From assembly GCF_009811655.1 (NCBI RefSeq), contig NZ_BGJX01000015.1, forward strand, positions 1 through 64,000: 64,000 nt of DNA. The letters are read 5' to 3'. How positions within the stretch are numbered: position 1 is the stretch's first letter; each line of letters opens with the position of its first letter. Source of the DNA: Methylosinus sp. Ce-a6 (lineage in GTDB: Bacteria > Pseudomonadota > Alphaproteobacteria > Rhizobiales > Beijerinckiaceae). This document shows positions 45,188-54,388 of this stretch, piece by piece. Below the pieces are notes generated by a model that had not been told where the DNA came from, did not search any database, and saw nothing but the letters and a program-made list of their open reading frames with translations. A program made the translations under genes and the position numbers.

Positions 45188-45209
45188 CCGGCATCCGATC
45201 GGATGCCGG
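45188..45209. terminator. Perfect 22-base palindrome beyond the Bax-inhibitor stop codon
   Basis: CCGGCATCCGA / TCGGATGCCGG with no loop bases, five bases after the end of the minus-strand gene. A pyrimidine-rich stretch follows on that strand, so it may act as a terminator or as 3'-end protection. Confidence 0.5.
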
Positions 45210-45214
45210 CAAGA

Positions 45215-45988
45215 TCAGTCGTTGCGGTCGCCGAACAGATAGAGCAGCGACTGGAACATGTTGATGAAGTCGAGATAGAGCGCGAGCGCGCCGAACACGC
45301 TCTGCTTCTGCGCGACCTCATGACCATAGCCGGCGCTCTGATAGTAGCCGTCCTTGATCGACTGCGTGTCCCAGGCGGTGAGCCCCGCGAAGATGAACAC
45401 CGACAGGATCGACAAGGCGAACTGCATCGCGCTGCTCTGGAAGAACAGATTGACGAGGCTCGCGAGCACGAGGCCCCAAAGGCCCATCACCAGGAAGGAG
45501 CCGAAGGCCGAAAGATCGCGCTTCGTCGTGTAGCCGTAGAGGCTCAGGCCGCCGAAGGCCGCCGCGGTGATGAAGAACACCTTGGCGATAGAGGCGCCGG
45601 TGAAGACGATCATGATCGACGACATCGACAGGCCCATCACCGCCGAGAAGGCGAGGAACAGGTTGCGGGCCGTCGCCGCGGAGATGCGGTCGGCGCGATA
45701 GCCGAGGAAGAACACGAAGGCCAGCGGCGCGAGAATCACCGCCCATTTCAGCGGGCTCGTATAGAGCATCTGGCCGAAGGGCGTGAGCGCGATCTGCCGG
45801 CCGCCTTCCTTGGCCACGGCGAGCATATGTGTGCCGAGCGCCACGAGGCCGGTGACGCCGAGCCCCAGGACCATGTAATTATAAACGCCGAGCATATAGG
45901 CGCGCAGGCCCTCGTCGATCTCGGCCGTGCCGGCTCTGGAGACGCCGCCCCGATAGCCGAAGCTCGTGTTGCGGTCGAAATTGGACAT
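45215..45988 (-). CDS. Bax inhibitor-1 / YbhL family membrane protein
   Basis: A 257-residue protein with seven predicted membrane helices, the TMBIM fold. It has the family features AYMLGVYNYMVLGLGVTGLVALG, GLSMSSIMIVFTGASIAKVFFITAAAFGGLSLYGYTTKRDL, and the C-terminal LYLDFINMFQSLLYLFG. Bacterial members behave as pH-sensitive calcium leak channels or act in membrane-protein quality control. The ATG at 45988 (MSNFDRNTSFGYR) is the usual start. Confidence 0.93.
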   Translation of the reverse strand: MSNFDRNTSFGYRGGVSRAGTAEIDEGLRAYMLGVYNYMVLGLGVTGLVALGTHMLAVAKEGGRQIALTPFGQMLYTSPLKWAVILAPLAFVFFLGYRADRISAATARNLFLAFSAVMGLSMSSIMIVFTGASIAKVFFITAAAFGGLSLYGYTTKRDLSAFGSFLVMGLWGLVLASLVNLFFQSSAMQFALSILSVFIFAGLTAWDTQSIKDGYYQSAGYGHEVAQKQSVFGALALYLDFINMFQSLLYLFGDRND

Positions 45989-46359
45989 AGCATCCTCTCG
46001 AAAAAGGCCGCGCGGCCCGGTGAATCCGGCCAATCGGCGCGGTCCTCGCCGCCGAATATGGCGTGCGCCCCGCGAAAAAACAAGAGTCCGAGAATAAGCG
46101 CCGCAAAGCCTGCGCCAATTCGGAGGACGCGCAAGCAAAAGTTCCAGTATCGCGTCGCGACAGCCGCTTCGAAGTCTAGCCCGAGGGGCTGAAAAACGCC
46201 AACCCGGTCACGCTCTTGCCGGCCGGGGAGAATGCGCTAACATGCCGCATTGTCGCGGGCGGCGAGCGACCGGGTCGTCCGATCCGGGTCTCGCTTCGTC
46301 GTCGGAGCGAAGGCGCCCGCGAAACGAGGCCCGCAACAATGCTCCATGGGGGAATCATC

Positions 46360-47010
46360 ATGTCCGACAGCGGCCTTGCCCCGTTCTGGCGGTCGATCGA
46401 TGGGTTTCTGCGTTCCGCGATCCGCTCCGCCGCGCCCGCTCTTCTCATTCTGTTGCTGACGCTTTTCGCCGCGAGCGCGCCCGCCTCGGCCCATGGCCGT
46501 CTCGGCTCGGCGGAAGGACGGTGTCGGCTCTACATCGGCCCCGACATCATGAATTTCACCGGCTATCTTCCGGACGCCTCGAAAAACGAATTCTGCGAGG
46601 ATATTCCGGCGACCGGCCACACAATCATCGCGCTCGACGCCGAGCAGGACGAGCTGCGCGACATGGCGGTGGAAATCCGAATCGTCAAAGACGTCGGCGG
46701 CGAGGAGAAGGAGAACGCCGATATCGACTCGGTGACGGTCGCCTATCGCGGCCCGCGCACCTATCCGACCGGCACCATCAATTTCGAGCATGTCTTCGCG
46801 GACGCGGGCTATTTCGTCGGCATAGTGACGGTGACCGGGGAGCATGGCGAGCGCTGGGTGTCGCGCTTCCCCTTCTCCGTGGGCATGAGCTTCATGCGCA
46901 CCCTGCCCTATTACGTGCTGATGGGCATGGCCGTGGTCGCTCTCTTCTTCATCTATCTGCGGCACGCGCCCGTGCGCCCGCTCAAGACCGATCCAGAGCC
47001 TGCCGAATAG
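46360..47010 (+). CDS. Unknown periplasmic protein anchored at both ends
   Basis: A 216-residue protein. Residues about 23-44 form a hydrophobic signal or anchor ending APASAHG, the middle is a soluble domain with two cysteines (GRCRLYIGPDIM and NEFCEDIPATGH), and 188-206 (YYVLMGMAVVALFFIYL) is a C-terminal membrane helix. The central part looks like a small beta-sandwich that could bind metal or a cofactor, but I do not recognise the family. The ATG at 46360 is preferred to starts upstream because it places the signal peptide normally. Family A and palindromic repeats follow the stop codon. Confidence 0.7.
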   Translation: MSDSGLAPFWRSIDGFLRSAIRSAAPALLILLLTLFAASAPASAHGRLGSAEGRCRLYIGPDIMNFTGYLPDASKNEFCEDIPATGHTIIALDAEQDELRDMAVEIRIVKDVGGEEKENADIDSVTVAYRGPRTYPTGTINFEHVFADAGYFVGIVTVTGEHGERWVSRFPFSVGMSFMRTLPYYVLMGMAVVALFFIYLRHAPVRPLKTDPEPAE

Positions 47011-47057
47011 AGCGTTTCCAACCGAAGCGGACGCCGGTTCGGCGTCGGAAACGCGTT
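47011..47057 (-). repeat. Dispersed palindromic repeat, family A, copy 3
   Basis: Reverse orientation of the 23792/23849 elements. It begins directly after the stop codon of the unknown periplasmic protein. Confidence 0.85.
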
Positions 47058-47070
47058 GAAGCAAAAACTT

Positions 47071-47109
47071 AGAGTCGTTCCATGTTTCAATGAAACATGG
47101 AACGACTCT
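47071..47109. terminator. 39-base near-perfect palindrome at convergent gene ends
   Basis: AGAGTCGTTCCATGTTTCA and its exact complement flank a single A. The right arm overlaps the stop codon of the lytic transglycosylase gene on the minus strand. It may end or protect both messages; there is no T run. Confidence 0.65.
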
Positions 47110-47929
47110 AGTCGCCCGCGCCTTTGATCTTGTCGGCGAGCAAAGCGATCGTCTTGGAATAGACCTTCGCCTTGTTCCACTCGAGCAGCGCCGGGAAATT
47201 CGGCTCGCCCTCGTCCCAGCCGGCGCCCCGCTTCCAGCCGTAACCGTGCAGGAAATTCGCCGTGGAGGCGAGCACGTCGGCCGTGTCGTGGACGAGATCG
47301 CGCTTGCCGTCGCCGTCGAAATCGACCGCGAATTTGAGATAGGACGAAGGCATGAACTGCGTCTGGCCGATCTCTCCGGCCCAGGCGCCGCGCATCTGCG
47401 CGGGATCGAGATCGCCGCGCTCGACGATGCGCAGGACGTCGAGCAGCTCGGCGCGGAACTTGTCGGAGCGGCGGCAGTCATAGGCGAGCGTCGCCAGCGC
47501 GCGGATCGTCGGAAAATTGCCGAGATAGGCGCCGAAATCCGTCTCCAGCCCCCAGATCGCGACGAGCACCGGCCCCGGCACGCCGTATTTCTGCTCGATG
47601 CGCTCGAACAGCGACGCATGTTTGCGCAGCAGAGCGCGCCCCTTGTTCACGCGGAAGGAGTTGGCCATTCGCGCGGAGAATTGCTCGAAGGTCTGGCGGA
47701 ACACTTTCTGTCCGCGGTCGTGCGAGATCACCGAGCGGTCGTAGAACACGTCGCCGAGCGCCGTATCGATCGCCGCTTTCGAGACGCCCGCCGCGGCCGC
47801 CTCGCGCCGGAAGCCGTCGAGCCAGCTCTCGAAACCCTCGCCGCTGCGCCCGCATTCGGCCGCCGGCGCGCGCGCCGCGCCGAGCCCCAAGGCGAGCGCC
47901 AGAACCGCCGCGCCGAACGCCCTCTTCAT
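47108..47929 (-). CDS. mltB: Lytic murein transglycosylase (MltB family)
   Basis: A 273-residue periplasmic enzyme that cuts glycan strands to form 1,6-anhydro-muropeptides. An N-terminal signal peptide (MKRAFGAAVLALALGLGAARAPAAE) leads to the SLT-like domain with catalytic E129 in AIWGLETDFGAYLG and GEIGQTQFMPSSYLKFAVDFDGDGKRDL-type motifs. The usual C-terminal peptidoglycan-binding domain of some relatives is absent. The start at 47929 is chosen for its clean signal peptide; starts at 47947 and 47956 are possible. Confidence 0.9.
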   Translation of the reverse strand: MKRAFGAAVLALALGLGAARAPAAECGRSGEGFESWLDGFRREAAAAGVSKAAIDTALGDVFYDRSVISHDRGQKVFRQTFEQFSARMANSFRVNKGRALLRKHASLFERIEQKYGVPGPVLVAIWGLETDFGAYLGNFPTIRALATLAYDCRRSDKFRAELLDVLRIVERGDLDPAQMRGAWAGEIGQTQFMPSSYLKFAVDFDGDGKRDLVHDTADVLASTANFLHGYGWKRGAGWDEGEPNFPALLEWNKAKVYSKTIALLADKIKGAGD

Positions 47930-48099
47930 TCGAACTTTCTGAGACATCTCGCGCATTCCATATTTCGAGGCGAAGCCCTGTTCGGCGCTCTCTGTCATGA
48001 GAGCGCGGCCGCACCATGGCGCCCGCTTTCGCAAAAACGAAAATATTCGGCATGAAATCGCCGCGCAGACCAGGGGCCGCGTCACCTGAACAGAAAGGG

Positions 48100-48215
48100 C
48101 GTCGTCATTCCCGGCAGGCCGAAGGCCTGACCGGGAATCCAGAACGACGGCGCGAAAACCTTGCCTGCTGCTCTGGATTCCCGATCGCTCGCTATGCGAG
48201 CGTCGGGAACGACGC
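48100..48215. repeat. Pair of CATTCCCG-type palindromic repeats, family E
   Basis: CGTCATTCCCGGCAGGCC-GAAGGCCTGACCGGGAAT and ATTCCCGATCGCTCGC-TATGCGAGCGTCGGGAA are two hairpins about 25 bases apart. Related hairpins occur at 55333-55441. They lie upstream of the mltB start and the comM start. Confidence 0.78.
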
Positions 48216-48247
48216 TGAGCTGACGCAGCCACGAGAGTCTGCTCCTG

Positions 48248-48293
48248 ACGCGCTTCCAACGCCGAGCGGGCGTCCGTTTCGGCCGGAGACGCT
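48248..48293 (+). repeat. Dispersed palindromic repeat, family A, copy 4 (diverged)
   Basis: ACGCGCTTCCAACGCCGAGC ... GGCCGGAGACGCT, about 80 percent like copy 2 by eye. Confidence 0.75.
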
Positions 48294-48399
48294 AGCCCGC
48301 GCCGGTTAGCGGGCCGTTGCCGAAACGCGGAGAAACTTCGTTCTCATATTGTTCTTGCCGAGGCGGGACGGCGCGTCTACTATGGCGACGTCCGCGTCA

Positions 48400-48446
48400 G
48401 GGGCGCTTTCCTGCGGAGCAATGGTTCGAGCGATCGGAATTCTCTT
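48400..48446. repeat. Dispersed repeat, family D, copy 2
   Basis: GGGGCGCTTTCC ... GGTTCGAGCGATCGGAATTC aligns with 45119-45170. It lies about 30 bases before the comM start codon, so it is within the 5' leader. Confidence 0.72.
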
Positions 48447-48472
48447 TAGCGGTTTTGTTCGGAGCTTTCGCC

Positions 48473-50011
48473 ATGGTGGTCAGGGTCGCGACGGTCGCCT
48501 TCGAGGGCATCGAAGCCAAGCCGGTCGACGTTCAGGTCCAGATCGCCAGCGGCAATGTCGTGTTCACCCTGGTCGGCCTCGCCGACAAGGCCGTCGCCGA
48601 ATCGCGGGAGCGCGTGCGCGCCGCGCTCGTCGCCTCCGGCCTCGCGCTGCCGGCCAAGCGCATCACCGTCAATCTCGCGCCGGCGGACATGCCCAAGGAG
48701 GGCAGCCATTACGATCTGCCCATCGCGCTCGGCGTGATGGCGGCGATCGGGGCGATTCCCTCCGACGCGCTCGACGGCTACACCGTGCTCGGCGAATTGG
48801 GGCTCGACGGGGCGATCGCGCCGGTCGCCGGCGTGCTGCCCGCCGCCGTCGCCGCCAATATGCGCGGCCACGGCCTCGTCTGTCCGCGCCAATGCGGGCC
48901 CGAGGCCGCCTGGGCGTCGAAGGAGATGGAGGTGATCGCGCCGCGCTCGCTCATCCAGCTCGTCAATCATCTGAAGGGAACGCAGGTCCTCGCGCGGCCG
49001 GAGCCGGCGGTGCGGGCGCCCGCGGCGGATCTTCCCGACCTTCGCGACATCAAGGGCCAGGAGAACGCCAAGCGGGCGCTGGAGATCGCCGCCGCCGGCG
49101 GCCATAATCTCCTGATGAACGGGCCGCCCGGCGCCGGCAAATCCATGCTGGCGGCGCGTCTTCCCTCCATCCTGCCGCCGCTGTCGCCGCGCGAGCTGCT
49201 CGACGTGTCGATGATCCATTCCGTCGCCGGCGAGCTCAAGGGCGGCGAGCTCACCGACCGGCGCCCCTTTCGCGCGCCGCATCATTCCGCCTCGATGGCG
49301 GCGCTCGCCGGCGGCGGCGCCCATGCGCGTCCGGGCGAAATATCGCTCGCCCATAATGGCGTGCTGTTTCTCGACGAATTGCCGGAATTTTCGGCGCAGG
49401 CGCTCGACGGCCTGCGCCAGCCGCTGGAGACGGGCGAGGTCGCCGTCTCGCGCGCCAATCACCGCGCCGTCTATCCGGCGCGCTTCCAGCTCGTGGCGGC
49501 GATGAATCCCTGCCGCTGCGGCCATGCGCTCGATCCGGGCTTCGCCTGCCGCCGCCAGCCCAATGAGCGCTGCGTCGCGCAATATCAGGCGCGGCTCTCG
49601 GGCCCGCTGATCGACCGCTTCGATCTGCGCATCGAGGTTCCTGCGGTGTCGGCGGCCGATCTCGTCCTGCCGCCTCCGGCGGAGGGCTCGGCCGAGGTCT
49701 CCGCACGCGTCGCCGCGGCGCGCGAGCGCCAGCGCCTGCGCTATGAGACGCTCGGCCTCTCCCCCTCCACCACCAACGCCTCGGCTCCCGCCGGCGTCAT
49801 CGAAAAGGCCGCGGCGCTCGACGCCTCCGGAACGGCGCTCATTCGCGAAGCGGCGGAGCGGCTGAGCCTCTCCGCGCGCGGCTTCCATCGCGCGCTGAAG
49901 CTCGCCCGCACCATCGCCGATCTCGACGGCGCGGAGGCGATCGCGCGCCGCCATCTCGCCGAAGCTCTCGCCTATCGGGGCGGCTCCGCCGGCGCGCGCG
50001 CCGCCGCCTGA
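48473..50011 (+). CDS. comM: ComM/YifB family Mg-chelatase-like ATPase
   Basis: A 512-residue AAA+ protein. In Vibrio cholerae and Haemophilus ComM is a helicase that promotes branch migration in natural transformation; in other bacteria the role is less clear. It has an N-terminal Lon-like domain (about 1-170), Walker A GPPGAGKS (217-224), [11 protein letters not shown] (Walker B), and a zinc-binding cysteine group ([17 protein letters not shown]). The ATG at 48473 ([15 protein letters not shown]) is the family start. Confidence 0.92.
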   Translation: MVVRVATVAFEGIEAKPVDVQVQIASGNVVFTLVGLADKAVAESRERVRAALVASGLALPAKRITVNLAPADMPKEGSHYDLPIALGVMAAIGAIPSDALDGYTVLGELGLDGAIAPVAGVLPAAVAANMRGHGLVCPRQCGPEAAWASKEMEVIAPRSLIQLVNHLKGTQVLARPEPAVRAPAADLPDLRDIKGQENAKRALEIAAAGGHNLLMNGPPGAGKSMLAARLPSILPPLSPRELLDVSMIHSVAGELKGGELTDRRPFRAPHHSASMAALAGGGAHARPGEISLAHNGVLFLDELPEFSAQALDGLRQPLETGEVAVSRANHRAVYPARFQLVAAMNPCRCGHALDPGFACRRQPNERCVAQYQARLSGPLIDRFDLRIEVPAVSAADLVLPPPAEGSAEVSARVAAARERQRLRYETLGLSPSTTNASAPAGVIEKAAALDASGTALIREAAERLSLSARGFHRALKLARTIADLDGAEAIARRHLAEALAYRGGSAGARAAA

Positions 50012-50095
50012 GCCGAAGCCCCTTCCGTCAATTCATACTTTTCTCTCGATTGCCGTGAAATAACTGTCCTGATCGACCCGTTTCGGACGCTCCGC

Positions 50096-51856
50096 ATGCC
50101 CGTTGTCCCCGATTGCGTCTTCGTCGCCCTCGTCTTCCTCGCCGCCGGCGCCGCGGCGGGCTGGCTCTGGTTTCTGCGCGGGCGCCGGGGGCGGCGGCGC
50201 CGGGCCGTCGAGAGCGAGCTCGAAGGATTGCGCGACGAGATCTGGGAGCTGCGCGCCGCCGCCGCCGCGCGCGACCGCGCCGAGGCGGCGAGCCAGGCCA
50301 AATCGCGCTTTCTCGCCACGGTGAGCCATGAGATCCGCACGCCGCTCAACGGCGTGCTCGGCCTCGCCCAATTGCTCGCGGCGACGCGCCTCGACGCCGA
50401 GCAGGCGAGCTATGTCGAGGCGATCGCCGCTTCGGGCCGTTCGCTCGCCCAGCTCATCGACGACATTCTCGACTTTTCCAAGATCGAGGCCGGCAAGATC
50501 GAGCTCGAGGTCGAGCCTTTCGCTCTGGCGCCGCTCGTCGAAAGCGTCGTCGAGCTGTTGGCGCCGCGCGCTCAGGCCAAGCATCTCGAGATCGCGAGCT
50601 ATATCGCGCCGGACGCGCCGGAGACCGTCGCCGGCGACGCCGCCCGCGTGCGCCAGGTGCTCGTCAATCTCGCCGGCAATGCGGTGAATTTCACGACGAG
50701 CGGCGGCGTCGGACTGAGGGTCGAGCGCGACGCCGCGGGCGCGCTCGTCTTTCGCGTCGCCGACACCGGGCCCGGGGTCGCCCCGGCGGCGCGCGAGATC
50801 ATCTTCGAGGAGTTCGAGCAGGGCGACGCCTCATCGACGCGAAGGCACGGCGGCACCGGCCTCGGCCTCGCCATCGCGCGCCATCTCGCCGCGCTGATGG
50901 GCGGCCGGCTGGAGATAGAGGAGAGCGCGGGCGCGGGCGCGGTCTTCGCCTTCACTTTACCGCGCGGGCCGCATGCGCTCTTCGACGACCGCCCCCGCGA
51001 GCGCAAGAAGCCGCTCGCCGGCTCGCGCGCTCTGATCGTCTCGCCGACGGTCTTCGAAGGCCCCTTCATGGCCGAAATTTTGCGCGGCGCCGGCGCGCTG
51101 GCCGAGATTTCGAGCGAGGAGAGGCGCGCCGCCGCTCGCCTCGGCGAAGCGCCGGAAGGCGTTTTCGACTCCGTGGTCGTCGACTGCGCCTTCGGCGAGG
51201 CCGCGACCGAGCGTCTCGCCGACGCGGCGCGTCTCGCTGGCGCGGGCCGCATCTTTCTGATGTTCTCGCCGATGGAGCGGCGCGCCTTCGGCGAGGCGGC
51301 GCTGCGCCATTTCGACGGCTGGCTGGTGAAGCCGGTGCGGGCGGCCTCGCTCGTCGAGCGCCTGTCCGCGGCCCCGCCGCCGACGCGCAACGACACCGGA
51401 TTCGTCGCGCCGGAGCCGACGCTCTCGGGACGGCGCGTGCTCGTCGCAGAGGACAACGACGTCAATGCGCTGATCGTCTGCCGCCATCTCGAGAAGCTCG
51501 GCGCGCTGGTCACGCGCGCGAAGGACGGCGCGCGCGCCGTCGAGCTCGCGCGCCCGGCGCGGAGCGGCGGGGAGCGACGTTTCGACGTCATTTTGATGGA
51601 TCTGTTCATGCCCGAGCTCGACGGGCTGGAGGCGACGCGATCGATCCGGGCGGAGGAGGCGCGCATGGGCGCGAAACGGCGCCCGATCATCGCGCTCACG
51701 GCGAGCGCGCGCGAGGAGGACGAACGCGCCGCCCGCGGCGCCGGGGTGGACTTCGTGCTGACGAAGCCGGTCGAGCTCGGCGCATTGGCGACGGCGATCG
51801 AGGAGGCGGTCGCCGCCGGCCGGGGCCGCGCGGCGGGCGCGCGCGAGGCGATCTGA
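50096..51856 (+). CDS. Hybrid sensor histidine kinase / response regulator
   Basis: A 586-residue protein with one N-terminal membrane helix (about 7-27) and no visible sensory domain. HisKA has [18 protein letters not shown] with H78; the ATPase has [17 protein letters not shown] and [15 protein letters not shown] degenerate receiver-like segment (about 310-430) precedes a full receiver domain with acceptor D502 ([14 protein letters not shown]) and the lysine in VLTKPVE. The domain order is that of ArcB/BarA-like kinases without an HPt domain. Its phosphotransfer partner is not in the window. Confidence 0.88.
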   Translation: MPVVPDCVFVALVFLAAGAAAGWLWFLRGRRGRRRRAVESELEGLRDEIWELRAAAAARDRAEAASQAKSRFLATVSHEIRTPLNGVLGLAQLLAATRLDAEQASYVEAIAASGRSLAQLIDDILDFSKIEAGKIELEVEPFALAPLVESVVELLAPRAQAKHLEIASYIAPDAPETVAGDAARVRQVLVNLAGNAVNFTTSGGVGLRVERDAAGALVFRVADTGPGVAPAAREIIFEEFEQGDASSTRRHGGTGLGLAIARHLAALMGGRLEIEESAGAGAVFAFTLPRGPHALFDDRPRERKKPLAGSRALIVSPTVFEGPFMAEILRGAGALAEISSEERRAAARLGEAPEGVFDSVVVDCAFGEAATERLADAARLAGAGRIFLMFSPMERRAFGEAALRHFDGWLVKPVRAASLVERLSAAPPPTRNDTGFVAPEPTLSGRRVLVAEDNDVNALIVCRHLEKLGALVTRAKDGARAVELARPARSGGERRFDVILMDLFMPELDGLEATRSIRAEEARMGAKRRPIIALTASAREEDERAARGAGVDFVLTKPVELGALATAIEEAVAAGRGRAAGAREAI

Positions 51857-51974
51857 ATTTCCCCGTCGGCTCCGCTTCCCCAAAGCCACAAAAAAGAAAA
51901 AATTTCGCCCCGCGCCCGCGTCACAAGCGACATGGGGACGATTCGCGAATGCTGGCGCCGAGTGGAGAAGTGGA

Positions 51975-54146
51975 ATGTCGAGACGAAAGAATCTGCTGCT
52001 CGCGAGCCTGATGACGCCGTCGCTGGCTCTCGGCCCGCAGGGCGGAACCGCGCTCGCCGCCGCCAGCGAGCGGGTCCTGCTCGCGCAAGCCGCGCAAGGT
52101 TTGGACCCCAACGCCGATCATCCGAGACATCCGCTGCGACCTGCGCTCGGGCCAATGCCGGCTCCTCGTCCAGCGCCGGCCCCGCCGGCCGCCGAGTCCA
52201 TCCATCCCGAGCCCTTCCGTCCCCGGCCCATCCATCCCGCGCCCATCCATCCCGCGCCTATGACGCACGCGCCCATGACGCACGCGCCCTCGGCGCCGCA
52301 GCCCGGCCCACGCCCGTCCCATCCGCCCGCTCTCTATCCGGGAGCCGGCGCGCCGCCGATGCCGCGCCCACAGCTTCGCGCCGCGCCTCCGCTAGAGGCC
52401 GCTCCGCGCCCGCCCTCGGCGCCGGGGCCGGCGATCATCCGTCCATCGCAGCAGGCCGCCCCGATCCGGCCAGCGCCCACGCCGCATCCGGCCGCAGCGC
52501 CCTCCAACCCCGCGCCCGCAATCGGCGGGGCGCCGTCGACGCCGCATGAGAGCCACGCCCTTTCGCCGGGACGTCCTCCTGTCCCGGTTCAGAGCGGCCC
52601 GGTCGGCGGCGCGCCGCTCGGAGGACAGCAACCGGCCACTGCGCCGACGGCGCCCGGCGCCGGAGCGCCGCCGCATTCGGAAGCCCCGCCGGCCCGCGGC
52701 GCGCAGAGCGGCGCCCGAGGCGGACCGGCCAACGCGCCGACCGGAGCGCCGGCGCATCTCGGCGGGCCGCATCCGGCGGGAGCCGCAGGCGCGCCCGAGG
52801 CCCCCGCGCCGCGTAGCCAGCCGCCGGCGCAACCAGCGCAGGGCGGCAGTTTCCTGCCTCCGACCGCCGCGCCGGGCGCGCCGCGACCCGACGCCCCTCC
52901 GGCCGGCGGATCCGGCGATCACGCCGGCCAGCCGCCTTCAGCCGGCTCCGGCCGCTTCCTTCCGCCCGGCGGAGCCGGCGCGACCTCGCCCGGCCCGACC
53001 CCGGGCGCCGCAGGCGCCCCGCCGCAGGTCCCCGCCCCGCCGCAGGTCCCCGCCCCGCCGCAGGCCGGCGGAGCCTATCCGCCGCCGGCCGGAGGTCCGC
53101 CCCAGGCGGGCGCGCCCTATGGCGCGCCGCCCCCGGCGCCGCCGCATGGCGGCGGACCGCGCGTGTCGCCGGCCGCCGCGGCGGCGATCGGCGCGGCGGC
53201 CGGCCTCGTCGGCGGCTTCGTGCTGAGCCAGCCGGGAACGCATCGGCTCGACGACATCCACGCCCGCCGCCAGCAGTTCGAGCGCGACGGCGTGTTCGTC
53301 GTGCAGGAGCCCGGCCGCACCATCGTGCGCGACGGCGGCGGCGCCTTCATCCGTCATGACGAGAACGAGCGTTTCCGCGAGCTCGGCGGCAATCTGCGCA
53401 GCGAACGGCGCGGCGACGAATATATCAGCGTCTACGCCCGCCGAGACGGCGGCGAGGTGCTGACCTACACCGACGCCAATGGCGTGCTGCTGCGCCGCAT
53501 CCGCCGCTTCCCCGACGGACGCGAGATCATCCTCATCGACAATGGCTTCCGCGGCCCGCCGCGCAGCTTCGCCGAGGAGATCATCGTGCTGCCGCCGCCG
53601 CTGGTCGAGATCGCGCCCGACGCCTATGTCGTCGATTACGGCATGGCCGACGAGCGCGTGCTCTATGAGACGCTGACGGCGCCGCCGCTCGCGCCCGTGC
53701 CGCGCCGCTATACGCTGGACGAGATCCGCTACAGCTCGTCGCTGCGCGCCTATACGCGCAGCGTCGATATCGACACGATCAATTTCGACACCGGCTCCTG
53801 GGCCATCGCGCCGGATCAGGCGCAGCGGCTGGCGCTGATCGCAGAGGCGCTCAACCAAGCGATCCGCCGCAATCCGGCGGAAGTGTTCCTCGTCGAGGGC
53901 CACACCGACGCTGTCGGCTCCGATGTCGACAATCTGTCGCTCTCCGATCGCCGCGCGCAGGCGGTGGCGACGATATTGTCGCGCGATTTCGGCGTGCCGC
54001 CGGAAAATCTGACGACGCAAGGCTATGGCGAGCAATATCGCAAAGTGCAGACGCAAGGCCCCTCGCGCGAAAATCGTCGCGTGACCGTGCGTCGAATCAC
54101 GCCGCTCTTGAACGGCCCGCAGGCCGAGACGCAAAGACGCCGATGA
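51975..54146 (+). CDS. Proline-rich OmpA-domain outer-membrane protein
   Basis: A 723-residue secreted protein. After a signal peptide (LLLASLMTPSLALG) comes about 350 residues rich in proline, alanine, glycine and histidine, with short tandem units (HPAPIHPAPMTHAPMTHAP, and PPQVPA repeated). A glycine/alanine hydrophobic segment follows (AAAAIGAAAGLVGGFVLS). The C-terminal part (about 595-715) is an OmpA/MotB peptidoglycan-binding domain with LVEGHTDAVGSD and NRRVTVRR. This architecture is frequent in Methylobacteriaceae and relatives. It probably links the envelope to peptidoglycan. Confidence 0.85.
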   Translation: MSRRKNLLLASLMTPSLALGPQGGTALAAASERVLLAQAAQGLDPNADHPRHPLRPALGPMPAPRPAPAPPAAESIHPEPFRPRPIHPAPIHPAPMTHAPMTHAPSAPQPGPRPSHPPALYPGAGAPPMPRPQLRAAPPLEAAPRPPSAPGPAIIRPSQQAAPIRPAPTPHPAAAPSNPAPAIGGAPSTPHESHALSPGRPPVPVQSGPVGGAPLGGQQPATAPTAPGAGAPPHSEAPPARGAQSGARGGPANAPTGAPAHLGGPHPAGAAGAPEAPAPRSQPPAQPAQGGSFLPPTAAPGAPRPDAPPAGGSGDHAGQPPSAGSGRFLPPGGAGATSPGPTPGAAGAPPQVPAPPQVPAPPQAGGAYPPPAGGPPQAGAPYGAPPPAPPHGGGPRVSPAAAAAIGAAAGLVGGFVLSQPGTHRLDDIHARRQQFERDGVFVVQEPGRTIVRDGGGAFIRHDENERFRELGGNLRSERRGDEYISVYARRDGGEVLTYTDANGVLLRRIRRFPDGREIILIDNGFRGPPRSFAEEIIVLPPPLVEIAPDAYVVDYGMADERVLYETLTAPPLAPVPRRYTLDEIRYSSSLRAYTRSVDIDTINFDTGSWAIAPDQAQRLALIAEALNQAIRRNPAEVFLVEGHTDAVGSDVDNLSLSDRRAQAVATILSRDFGVPPENLTTQGYGEQYRKVQTQGPSRENRRVTVRRITPLLNGPQAETQRRR

Positions 54147-54388
54147 GAGACTCGTGACGGCGCGCATTCTCTCGCGCGCCGTCCGAGCGAGCTCGTTCGA
54201 CACTGTTCCTGTTCGCGATACGCCCGAAGGCTCGCGGTCCATATCGCACGCCGGACCGCGAGCCTTCGGGCTCGCATTCGTTTCGCGCGCGGCGTCACAA
54301 AAGCTTCGCCCGCTCGTGATCTAACGCATCGATCCGAGGCGCCTGCGAGAAAAGCGCGAGCGCGACACGAGCGGAGACGATACGCGAA

